From positions 2,070,001 through 2,134,000 of the forward strand of contig JAJTWR010000236.1 of assembly GCA_021613335.1 (NCBI GenBank): a DNA stretch of 64,000 nt, given 5' to 3'. This DNA comes from Whitmania pigra. Taxonomy: Eukaryota; Annelida; Clitellata; Hirudinida; Haemopidae. Numbering within the stretch: position 1 is the stretch's first letter; each line of letters opens with the position of its first letter. Below the pieces are notes generated by a model. It had not been told where the DNA came from, did not search any database, and worked only from the letters and a program-made list of their open reading frames with translations. This document shows positions 38,750-48,930 of the stretch, piece by piece. Both the position numbers and the translations under genes were made by a program.

Positions 38750-38914
38750 AAACTTACCTGGCGTAGGGGACACCGCGATCAAGAAGGCGGTTCCTCCAGG
38801 AGGAGGCTAACCCATTGCACTTGGGGTTGGTTGAATCCTGCGATTACCCCAAATGCGGGTAACTCGGGCGCAATATTTTTGTTAGTGGGGAGTTGCGTTC
38901 GCGCATTTCCCTAG
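38750..38914 (+). ncRNA. U1: U1 snRNA, copy 3
   Basis: Full-length U1, with 5' recognition sequence, Sm-type site (AATATTTTTGTTAG) and 3' hairpin intact. The stem-loop II region reads CACTTGGGG rather than CACCCGGGG, and GGTTCCTCC replaces GGTTCCCCC. Confidence 0.95.
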
Positions 38915-39473
38915 TTGAATAATTAAAGATACTGTTGCTAAACCCTTTGTGAATCCAAGTTGAGTATCAAGAGCAGTAATTTCATAGTGGAGTCCTAAAA
39001 GCACATACGTGATAAAGTCTGATTGGTCAGATATTTGGAAGAACTGAGAAATTTGATTAATCGTTGAGAGATATTTTATAAGCCCATGCTGTTGCTTCGA
39101 ATTTTGTCATATAAAACGTCACATGTACTGATTTACATTCTCGAAATACTTTTAGTTTCCGATTTAAAAAAACTTAAGTAAAATCAAATAGTAATTAAAA
39201 CGAAGGTATTACTTAAATGAAGAAATCAACCAAATTCAGAGGGTATATTTGTGATGCCATGTAGCTCCATCTGTCGATATATGCGATTCCTCAAATCTTT
39301 ATGCAAAAATAGGGAATTTTAATATTAGATTTTATATTTTAGAAACTTAAGCCTTTACTCCGCATTGACATTTAAACATTAACCCAGCATTCCATTCAAA
39401 TATCTCACAACCCAAATACACCATCAAAGCCGACTTAGTGGTAGCACAAAGCGGGTAGGCTTGTTACTTGATC

Positions 39474-39638
39474 AAACTTACCTGGCGTAGGGGACACCGC
39501 GATCAAGAAGGCGGTTCCCCCAGAAGGAGGCTAACCCATTGCACTTGGGGTTGGTTGAATCCTGCGATTACCCCAAATGCGGGTAACTCGGACGCAATAT
39601 TTTTGTTAGTGGGGAGCTGCGTTCGCGCATTTCCCTAG
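39474..39638 (+). ncRNA. U1: U1 snRNA, copy 4
   Basis: Full-length U1. Small differences (CAGAAGGAGG, CACTTGGGG) leave the 5' end, Sm site and 3' hairpin intact. The downstream flank (GGTTAAATAAGG...) is of the alternate spacer type shared with copy 6. Confidence 0.95.
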
Positions 39639-40352
39639 TTGGTTAAATAAGGATATTATTGAAGGCCGCTACTGGTTTATCCCAAGCTATTGTTGATGCA
39701 TGACACTTGAAATTATGAGACGAGATTGCCATTTTATGCGGATGCTATCAAAGTTAGTTCAAATATCCGAAAGGCTCTCCAAGATGCCGTATACATTATT
39801 TAGTCGATCCTTAGGCACCAAATCAAATATCAACGGCTAAGTGGGAACCTAAAAGCCTACACATGGAGTAGAATCATTTGACAGAAATTCAGAGCAGAAC
39901 TGAGGAATTTTGTTCATAGTTAGATAAGCTTTTATAAGCTCAGCTGTAGCTTAGTATTTTGTCTCAAAAACGTCACATAATACTGACCTACGTTTTCAAT
40001 TCTCTTTGATCGCTGATTCCAAAACTTTCGCTAAGTAATAACAAACAAATAAGTCATTAAAACAAAGTTATTACTTATATGAAGAAATCAACCAAATTCA
40101 GACACTCGTCAAATATATACGATGCCACGTAGCTCCATCTGTCGGCATGTGCTTCCTCTAATCTTTATTTAAAAGTGAGAACCTTGAATCATATGTTTTA
40201 AATTTTATAAATCTAAGCCATAAATCTCAACATTGACATTTAATTAAACAAGAAACATTAACCCAACATTACATTTAAATATCGCACAACACAAATACAC
40301 CATCAATATCGTCCTAGTGGCAGTACAAAGCGGCTGTGATAGCTTCTTGATC

Positions 40353-40517
40353 AAACTTACCTGGCGTAGGGGACACCGCGATCAAGAAGGCGGTTCCCCC
40401 AGGAGGAGGCTAACCCATTGCACATCGGGTTGGTTGAATCCTGCGATTACCCCAAATGCGGGTAACTCGGGCGCAATATTTTTGTTAGTGGGGAGTTGCG
40501 TTCGCGCATATCCCTAG
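40353..40517 (+). ncRNA. U1: U1 snRNA, copy 5
   Basis: Full-length U1 with all functional regions recognisable. Single-base differences lie in the SL II region (CACATCGGG) and near the 3' end (GCGCATATCC). Confidence 0.94.
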
Positions 40518-41223
40518 TTGAATAATTAAAAATAATGTTGCTAAACCCTTTTTGATGTCAGAATTTCGATTAGTGGCTTTGAAATTATTTTACTGAGTGA
40601 CGTAATTGTCATTACGCTGATGTTTTCTAAGTTATTTCAGAGATCCGAAAATCTTACCATAATGCCGAAGATATGTAATTGTAATTGACCGAGTGCTTTG
40701 TTAATCCAAGTTGAGTATCAAGAGCAGTAATTTCTTAGTGGAGTCCTAAAAGCATACGTGGTAAAGTTTGATTGGTCAGATATTTGGAAGAACTGAGAAA
40801 TTTGATTAATCGTTGAAAGATATTTTATGAGCCCATGCTGTTGCTTGGAATTTTGTCATATAAAACGTCACATGTACTGATTTACATTCTAGAAATACTT
40901 TTAGTTTCTGATTTAAAATAACTTAAGTAAAATCAAATATTAATTAAAACGAAGGTATTAGTTAAATGAAGAAATCAACCAAATTCAGAGGGTATATTTG
41001 TGATGCCATGTAGCTCCATCTGTCGATATATGCGATTCCTCAAATCTTTACGTAATAATAGGGACTTTTAATATTAGGTTTTTTTATTTTAGAAACTTAA
41101 GCCTTTACTCGGCATTGACATTTAAACATTAACCCAGCATTACATTCAAATATCGCACTACACAAATACACCATCAATATCGTCCTAGTGGCAGTACAAA
41201 GCGGCTGTGATCGATTCTCGATC

Positions 41224-41388
41224 AAACTTACCTGGCGTAGGGGACACCGCGATCAAGAAGGCGGTTCCCCCAGGAGGAGGCTAACCCATTGCACTAGGGG
41301 TTGGTTGAATCCTGCGATTACCCCAAATGCGGGTAACTCGGGCGCAATATTTTTGTTAGTGGGGAGTTGCGTTCGCGCATTTCCCTAG
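41224..41388 (+). ncRNA. U1: U1 snRNA, copy 6
   Basis: Full-length U1; 5' AAACTTACCTG, Sm-type site and terminal hairpin are intact. It has the alternate downstream spacer shared with copy 4. Confidence 0.95.
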
Positions 41389-42102
41389 TTGGTTAAAAAA
41401 GAATAATATTGCAGGCCGCTACTGGTTTATCCCAAGCTATTGTTGGTGCATGACACTTGAAATTATGAGACGAGATTGCCATTTTATGCGGATGCTATCA
41501 AAGTTAGTTCAAATATCCGAAAAGCTCTCCAAGATGCCGTATACATTATTCAGTCGATCCTTAGGCACCAAATCAAATATCAATGGCTAAGTGGGAACCT
41601 AAAAGCCTACACATGGAGTAGAATCATTTGACAGAAATTCAGAGCAGAACTGAGGAATTTTGTTCATAGTTAGATAAGCTTTTATAAGCTCAGCTGTAGC
41701 TTAGTATTTTGTCTCAAAAACGTCACATAATACTGACCTACGTTTTCAATTCTCTTTGATCGCTGATTCCAAAACTTTCGCTAAGTAATAACAAACAAAT
41801 AAGTCATTAAAACAAAGTTATTACTTATATGAAGAAATCAACCAAATTCAGACACTCGTCAAATATATACGATGCCACGTAGCTCCATCTGTCGGCATGT
41901 GCTTCCTCTAATCTTTATTTAAAAGTGAGAACCTTGAATCATATGTTTTAAATTTTATAAATCTAAGCCATAAATCTCAACATTGACATTTAATTAAACA
42001 AGAAACATTAACCCAACATTACATTTAAATATCGCACAACACAAATACACCATCAATATCGTCCTAGTGGCAGTACAAAGCGGCTGTGATCGCTTCTCGA
42101 TC

Positions 42103-42266
42103 AAACTTACCTGGCGTAGGGGACACAGCGATCAAGAAGGCTGTTCCCCCAGGAGGAGGCTAACCCATTGCACTAGGGGTTGGTTGAATCCTGCGATTAC
42201 CCCAAATGCGGTTAACTCGGGCGCACTATTTTTGTTAGTGGGGAGTTGCGTTCGCGCATTTCCTTG
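42103..42266 (+). ncRNA. U1: U1 snRNA, copy 7
   Basis: Full-length U1 with a few substitutions (ACACAGCG, GGCTGTTC, AATGCGGTT). Some fall in predicted stems and would weaken pairing. It is the last copy of the regularly spaced direct-repeat part of the cluster. Confidence 0.92.
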
Positions 42267-42950
42267 GTTTGTCAAGTAAATGTAAGCAATGTGTAGGGTT
42301 CTATAACTTGTATCTGATGATTGTTTTAAAATGCATTCTTTCACGTTTTTAAATGTTTATCAAAACATGAACTTTTTAATTGGAAACTACATTAGGCCAA
42401 ATTAAATGAAAAAGTAAGTTCGGAATGTGATAGTCTTTATCAATGTCTTATCTATTAAAACAGAGAGCCAAGCTTTGTATCACAATTACCAAAACCACGT
42501 GGTTTTATAGCCCAATGTACATTTTCTAAATACGTTAATGACGAAATAAAAAGTGTAAAATTAATGTTATAAATAGATATAGCAGAGCTGATCGATATGA
42601 TTTGATATGAAATAATAAAAAATATTTATCAACGTCATGAAAGTATTAAAGTTATATTTTTCAACATTTCTGTGTAGAAGTCACAGAAATACAGCGTGCT
42701 ACGCAACGGCAATATCTTCAACAACGAATCTCCACCTAGCGAGGATTATAAGAAATCTAAGACATTAAATCTAATGCATAATTATTGTTCATTTACGAAC
42801 ACAAATTTAATTCTGAGATGTCAAATATAATTTAACCAAGTTTATTAATAATATTTCAAATAAAAAATATTTTTATATAATATTAATCATTTCGACACCA
42901 TCGACTCTGCCTCGACGGAACTATATAAAGACGACGAAACCGACCAGGCC
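42267..42950. other. Spacer between U1 copies 7 and 8
   Basis: AT-rich, unrelated to the earlier spacers except for a CTCCACCTAGCGA box near 42728, ACACCATC at 42895 (position -56) and TATATAAAG in the U1 copy 8 upstream region. No coding evidence. Confidence 0.5.
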
Positions 42951-43115
42951 AAACTTACCTGGCGTAGGAGACACCGTGATCAGGAAGGCGGTTCTCCCAG
43001 GGGGAGACCGACCCATTGCACCCGGGGTTGGTTGAATCCTGCGATTACCCCAAATGCGGGTAACTCGGGCGCATTATTTTTGATAGTGGGGAGTTGCGTT
43101 CGCGCATTTCCCTTG
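42951..43115 (+). ncRNA. U1: U1 snRNA, copy 8 (second sequence type)
   Basis: Full-length U1 of a slightly different type shared with copy 11: GGCGTAGGAGACACCGTGATC, CAGGGGGAGACC and TTTTTGATAG in the Sm region. The 5' recognition sequence is intact. Its upstream region has ACACCATC at -56 and a TATATAAAG at about -28. Confidence 0.95.
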
Positions 43116-43405
43116 GTCATAATTAACGTTACTCGTGTGCTGTGTCGTTCTGAGTATTTTGCAGGGATGTCGTGTTACCTTTGTCCCTTGTGCACGAAAT
43201 TTAGATGACATTTTTTGCTTCTAGTGTAAAATTCCCCCCAAATATGCGTGCGCTTTTGTGAAATTCTTGTTACATATTATATTTATTATGGTTATCCATT
43301 TTTGGATTACACGCAAAAAGTATTCAAATATTCCAACTAAAATCACAGAAAAAGCTACACTCAAAGCAAAAAACTAAAGAACAATTTACACTTCGTTAAG
43401 AGACT

Positions 43406-43569
43406 CAGGGAAATGCGCGAACGCAACTCCCCGCTATCAGAAATTATGCACCCGAGTTACCCAAATTTTGGGTAATCACGAGACTCAGCCCTCCCAAGGT
43501 GCAATGGGCGGGCCTCCTCCCGGGAGAACCGCCTTCGTGATCACGGTATCTCCGGTGCCAGGTTAGTAT
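43406..43569 (-). ncRNA. U1: U1 snRNA variant, copy 9, altered 5' recognition sequence
   Basis: A minus-strand U1, clearly homologous along its full length (CCCATTGCACC, ATTACCCAAAATTTGGGTAA, Sm-type region, 3' hairpin). The 5' end reads ATACTAACCTGG: the base at position 6, normally U, is A, so it would pair best with GUUAGU rather than GUAAGU. The body differs at many sites from the plus-strand copies, partly with compensating-looking changes. ACACCATC is present upstream at about -57, so it may be expressed. Either a variant U1 or a decaying pseudogene. Confidence 0.85.
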
Positions 43570-44987
43570 GAGATGCAGCCGATTTGCTTTCCCTAAGAAC
43601 ACAGTAGCGATCAATAATGATGGTGTTTTCCAGCGAATCGTGTCATGATTGAGATTACAATATTGGTTTAGATGATTGAAAAGATTTTTAATGTTGGTTG
43701 AATGAATTTATATGTCGGTGATTTACGATTGATTTTATTTTCGATAAAAAGTATCGCCTGACCACCAGAATGTCATCTGGCGATCGTCAAAAAAATATTA
43801 CAAATGCACCATAAACAATGACTAACTTCGCTAATGACATTTAATATTTTATTTTTAAAACTGTCATAGGTAAAACAAACATTTAACATTTTAAAAATTC
43901 TTGCTAAATGGATGTTCCCAACATTTCAACATAATGTTTACTTTGATCGCATCCACGATCTTCGCAACTTTTTAGACTTATCTCTATTTCAAGAGCAGGT
44001 CTTATTTTCCGGAATTTTGTAAATTGTAAATTTATCATGTTATACGTATTTTAAGTTTTGAATTTTGTTGAAGATGAGTGTCATCACCTGAAAAGTTCAA
44101 ATATTGATACAAGATCGTGAGACGAAAGTGACTAACCGGGGATTGTTTTTTTTTATGGCTGATACAAAATAAATAAATGATTTTCATATTTCCATTGATT
44201 ATTTCCCGTCCTTAAGGATATGCGTTTTTAGTAAGATGTGTTTGTTTTTAAGGAGTCAGTTTGTGGTTAATCAACTAGTTTTTCATTGAAGTTAGGGATT
44301 TGCTTTTGATCATTGTAATGCCTCTGAAATTTGCAGTAGGCAATTGGATCTCAATTTTCAACTAAATAAATTGGAGTATAGAGATTTAAGAAGCTGTTTT
44401 GTTACATTGGATTATTTGCAATTTGGGTTTGTTCTGCTTATGCTACCTCATTCTATAGAAGATGCAAGGCTAAAGACATTGTGGGCAAAATTAAAGTCAA
44501 AATCAATGATCATTTCTATAAGTGAAGGCTAACATAATGTTTGCCAAACATCTTCCTCATATTTAGACCTCTCACTTGAAAACTATTTGATATTTTGTAT
44601 TACGAGCAACAGACTTTCTCCGAATGAACAATAACTTTAAAAGCTGGCTTTATTAAAAAAAATAACTCGAGCAGGAAATCTGAGCATAACAATCATAACA
44701 TGTCAATGCTCCAAGAGAATTTTGACAAAAAGATTGTATGAAAAGCCATTTTTAAATACAGCATGTGCTGAACTTCCAGCATGTTATTAATGAATCAAAC
44801 TTATCCACTTAGGTGGAATTTTATTAATCCTATTTCTTACCATCTCCTTATAAATTAACATAAAAAAAATAAATCATTGCTTCTTTATTTTTCCCTTTTC
44901 GACACAACTCGGTCTACACTCCTTAAAGACCACATCTCAACCCGACAGCCCTCAAACCACAATTATTGACATTATTTACGAAACATA
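43570..44987. other. Spacer between inverted U1 copies 9 and 10
   Basis: AT-rich with no supported gene. A 62-codon frame at 44344-44532 has no motif. Confidence 0.45.
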
Positions 44988-45149
44988 GGGAAAAGCGCGG
45001 ACGCAACTCCCCACTATCAGAAATTACGCACCCGAGTTACCCCAATTACGGGTAATCGCGGGCTTCAGCCTACCCCCGGTGCAATGGGCAGGCCTCCACC
45101 CGGGAGAACCGCCTTCGTGATCACGGTGTCTCCGGTGCCAAGTAAGTAT
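44988..45149 (-). ncRNA. U1: U1 snRNA variant, copy 10
   Basis: A minus-strand U1 homologue. The 5' end is ATACTTACTTGG: position 9 is U instead of C, which changes the C-G pair with the last exon base to a U-G wobble. The 3' hairpin reads GCGTCCGCGC instead of GCGTTCGCGC. Upstream ACACCTCG lies at about -57. It is closest to copy 9 in the body (CCGGAGACACCGTGATCACG). Functional status unknown. Confidence 0.85.
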
Positions 45150-46379
45150 GAGGCCTTCTCCATTCTCGACCAATAAGCCAACCATCATCCACACTAGTCG
45201 AGGTGTTTCTCGACGGTCGATTGTAAGTTTGGCCGAATTTTTGATTGGTGGTTGAATTGATTGAAAATTTATGAATTGTTGTTGATTAAGTTGTAATTTG
45301 TAATGTATGGTAATAAGGTTCATTTTTGCGTTATGTCCCTCTGGCGACGCGTTATTTTCATGGCTCTTTTATGCGATTTTATACGTGTGCACTAAGTCGG
45401 TGGTTTAAAATTCTTTTTAATTTTTAATACTTTTATTATTTGGTCATTCAATATTAATTGACTGGATTTAATTTGTGAGCTTTTTATTGCTGCGTGTCTA
45501 CAATATTTAAAAATAGTGCTGTGCAAAGACTACACCCACCTTAACAATGGTTGTAAACATGAATGAATTCAAGTTTAAAAAATCAGATATGTGTGCAAAA
45601 GCAATATAAACGAATTAATTCGCGCTATGTGAGATTAAAATCGCTTTAAAGCTATACACTTACTTATTGTAGTAAGTTTTATTAAAATTTACTAATACGA
45701 ACAGCAGGATTTCTCCGTCATTGTCAAATGTTACATTTTTACACTTTAAACTGACTTGTTTGACATAACGTCCATTTCATTTTAAGATCCTCAATCTACA
45801 TTCGGTTCACACACTTAGACTTGAGCTTTTGAAGTTTGTACACGACAGTTTACATAGAAAGATCAAAATGTTCCGAAACTTTAATAAGTCGTCAAGAAAA
45901 CATTACAATCCAAAGGCAAGCACCGATACTCGATGTCAAATCTCACAGCAACGAGCCGGCTTTGAAGGCTTGCGGCACAATGTAAACATTAAAATTATGT
46001 CTCCTAGCGCCGAACATTCAATCTGCAAGCGAATATATGCAACTTATTTACTTCACTTTTTATAAATATAAAGAAATATACATTTTTTAATTTATTTTTT
46101 GTAATAAATAGTTTTTGTCTTTTTGCAAACATTTGCGTACATTTTGCAAAATAGGTATCAGTTCAAGCCCGTTAAAAACACCACCTAGCGACAATATTTC
46201 TCAAGTGCATATAATCTTAAATAAAAAATTGTTAATAAATTTCAATAATGTTTTTGGTTTGGAATTAATTTACGAAATATAATTTCAACTTAAATCTGAC
46301 GAAAATTACAATTTCTCAAAGAAACACCACCGTGAAAACAACCTCAAGAGAATAAGACGGAGACGAAACGGCAATGGCC
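45150..46379. other. Spacer between U1 copies 10 and 11
   Basis: AT-rich, no convincing exon. ACACCACC begins 56 bp before copy 11, and a CACCACCTAGCGA box lies near 46183. Confidence 0.45.
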
Positions 46380-46544
46380 AAACTTACCTGGCGTAGGAGA
46401 CACCGTGATCAGGAAGGCGGTTCTCCCAGGGGGAGACCGACCCATTGCACCCGGGGTTGGTTGAATCCTGCGATTACCCCAAATGCGGGTAACTCGGGCG
46501 CATTATTTTTGATAGTGGGGAGTTGCGTTCGCGCATTTCCCTTG
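46380..46544 (+). ncRNA. U1: U1 snRNA, copy 11 (second sequence type)
   Basis: Full-length U1, essentially the same as copy 8, with intact 5' AAACTTACCTG, Sm-type site and 3' hairpin. Its flanks are unlike copy 8 except for the PSE-like element, which suggests gene conversion or selection on the RNA itself. Confidence 0.95.
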
Positions 46545-46565
46545 CTTTCTAATTAACGTTAACTG

Positions 46566-46590
46566 TATGTGTGTGTGTGTGTGTGTGTTG
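46566..46590. repeat. (TG)n microsatellite
   Basis: Short TG dinucleotide repeat immediately downstream of U1 copy 11, with a second TG tract near 46663-46679. Confidence 0.9.
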
Positions 46591-47370
46591 GTTGTTTTGG
46601 GTGTTGTTGCTGACAGGTTTGAAAGCCTTTGTTTAATAGGGGATGCTTCGCGTTTGAATACTTGGTGTGTGTGTGTGTTTCTGCATTGATTTTACACTTT
46701 GTATTGTTTTCTTTAGAATGACAGTTCTTGCGTAGGAGTTGCAGTGGCAACCTCAGGCAAAACATGTTACTATTATTTAATCTCGTGATTGAGAGGTGTT
46801 CTTTTGCGAGATATTTGCTTAAATATAAATGGAGCGATTTTTCGTGTTTAGTAAACATGCTAAAGTCACAGTCCGAAAGCCAAATAAATAGACTGAAGAA
46901 TCATGTTTACTCTTTTTCGGTGATTATAATTTGGCTCCGCCTATTTAATTATGTTAAAGAGATGTACTGTTTAACGTCGACGAATTTTTATTTGAAAGTT
47001 GTACGATATAAACATTTAATTTATTTCTGCAAAATGTTTTCTGGCGCTAAATAAAAATAATTATTGATTATTGTAAATTTTTTTTTTAATTCTCAGTAGA
47101 CGCAATTACGCAATTCTAATAAATAAACAAGCGAATATAAACTGATCAGCAGTATTGGAAACTATCGCTATTACCATCATCGCTGTTACTTCCAACCAGA
47201 CGATTCCGGAGTTATTAAGTAAAGTAAGACAATACAACACGGAACCGCATATTAATCAGTAGAAATATTCTCGCTTGAATAAAGAATCATTTAGACGGCT
47301 GCTGGCGATTTCACACAAAACTTCCAAGGATATCGCATGCTCCAAATTGGTGCAGTTTAGTTTTGTAGAT

Positions 47371-48579
47371 ATGAAAATGAAGGAAGCTTCAGTGAGAACC
47401 CACAAGGTTACGAATCTCAGAGCTTCTATATCGGAAGGCTGTAAAGGTTATTTTTCCCAGGACCAAAAGTCTAAATGTGGCCTTGGGTTAAGCGAGAGTT
47501 TCATAAACCACTTATCGAAACAAAGAAAATCTCTTAAAGCCAATCCACCACCTTTGATGAAAGAAGGGGAAGCACTAGTAATTCATACTGGTAGCAGTAG
47601 GTCCGAAGTTCAGTTTCGGCTCATTCCAGACAGAAAAGAATCTTTTAGATCAGTTAGAACACGAACGAACAAATTCCCGGGCAATAATCAAGATACGATA
47701 CATCGTGTTGTTAGTAACTCGCGCCTTTCTCAACCTGCCAGCAATGTTTTAGAGGATCATTTGTCCGAACAAACAGTTTCAAAAGAAATCAAAGATGACT
47801 ATTCTCAAGTCAAATTAACCCCAAAAATACAGGTTAACGAGTCTAATTGGATGAACCATAATGTGGCACTCTTGGATGCGAATCACTCCAATAAGCCAAG
47901 CCAAAAGAATCTAGGAAAGTCCGTTGAAGACAAAGCGAATGCCAATTCTAACGTAAATGGTAAATTTGGACTGAACCTACAAAATGCTGAATCAAACGAT
48001 AATAACATCAATAACACGAAAGGCAATAATTCATTTCAAAAACATTATGATGATCAAGTTAATAGGCGACAATCTTCGAAAGATGTAGTGAATAATCAGA
48101 CTGAACACCTCGACAAAAAGCCCAGGGAGAAGAGACTTCTGGAAAGACCAGTTTTGCCAAAGATAAAATTCAAACTCATGCTGACGACGGAGGAATTTCA
48201 AAGCCTACAAAATTCGCTGAAAAAGACTTTGGCGATGGAAAGCAAATGGAGCAGACGTCTAAAGCTGGTTGATTTCACGGAGCAGAAAGTTCGTAAAGGC
48301 AGGTGTCATGGCGACGAACAAGATGACGTTCTACACGCCCGCTGCCGTGGACATGGAGAAATAGGATCAAAAGAATCTAGACATCGTCATCGCCATTGTC
48401 ATTTTTCTCAGAATTGCAACAAACTGAATATTGACCACACGAGCAAAAAAGAAGTCAAATCTTGTCGAAGGAACAAGCTTTTTCTACAGACATCTAAAGA
48501 TGACAACAAACTACTTGGAACTCAGAGGATAAATTATTGGCTAACAGATGGATGGTCTCCAAAGATGATAGAAAAATAA
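47371..48579 (+). CDS. Unrecognised, largely disordered protein (about 402 aa)
   Basis: A long uninterrupted frame opens after an in-frame stop near 47259 and ends at 48579. The first ATG is at 47371; upstream codons back to about 47275 are also open, so a spliced 5' exon is possible. The protein is rich in Asn, Ser, Lys and Gln, with an Asn-rich middle (NANSNVNGKF, NDNNINNTKGNN), a more ordered conserved-looking block (PVLPKIKFKLMLTTEEFQSL), a His/Arg cluster (ESRHRHRHCHF) and scattered cysteines near the end. No domain is recognised. The length is far above chance in this AT-rich DNA. Confidence 0.65.
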   Translation: MKMKEASVRTHKVTNLRASISEGCKGYFSQDQKSKCGLGLSESFINHLSKQRKSLKANPPPLMKEGEALVIHTGSSRSEVQFRLIPDRKESFRSVRTRTNKFPGNNQDTIHRVVSNSRLSQPASNVLEDHLSEQTVSKEIKDDYSQVKLTPKIQVNESNWMNHNVALLDANHSNKPSQKNLGKSVEDKANANSNVNGKFGLNLQNAESNDNNINNTKGNNSFQKHYDDQVNRRQSSKDVVNNQTEHLDKKPREKRLLERPVLPKIKFKLMLTTEEFQSLQNSLKKTLAMESKWSRRLKLVDFTEQKVRKGRCHGDEQDDVLHARCRGHGEIGSKESRHRHRHCHFSQNCNKLNIDHTSKKEVKSCRRNKLFLQTSKDDNKLLGTQRINYWLTDGWSPKMIEK

Positions 48580-48930
48580 TTTAAATCAACCAAAATTTAA
48601 ACATGAAGGTGATAATTTAAAATAGTAAAACTTAACGCCCGTTAAATAAACCTATTTTTCATGACGGCGAGTTAGCGAATTTATTCCAGTAAAAAGTTAT
48701 GAATTGCGTAATTTCTTTAACGCGCAATTGAACGAAACAATTGCTCGCAATCGATATCTATGTTTCAACAGCAAATCAAGCAAATTTAGAAAAAATTAGT
48801 TAAACTATACAAAATATTTGAAAAAAATAAAAGTGATTTCACCTGTTACATTCCTACGTACATGTATTAAGTCAATGTTTACAAAGCTGACGAACAGCTA
48901 ACGTCTTGAGATAATTTCTATTTTGGCTCA
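48580..48930. other. Intergenic, presumed GOPC promoter
   Basis: AT-rich 350 bp between the disordered-protein frame and the GOPC ATG. No distinctive element seen. Confidence 0.4.

Noticed and set aside
38714..42279. Repeated ~66-codon plus-strand frames across the U1 copies
   Set aside because: They are by-products of the repeated U1 RNA sequence; the encoded peptide simply tracks snRNA conservation.
43406..45149. Inverted U1 copies as arms of a large hairpin or inverted-repeat transposon
   Set aside because: Similarity is confined to the ~165-bp RNA and its upstream element; no terminal repeats or transposase are present.
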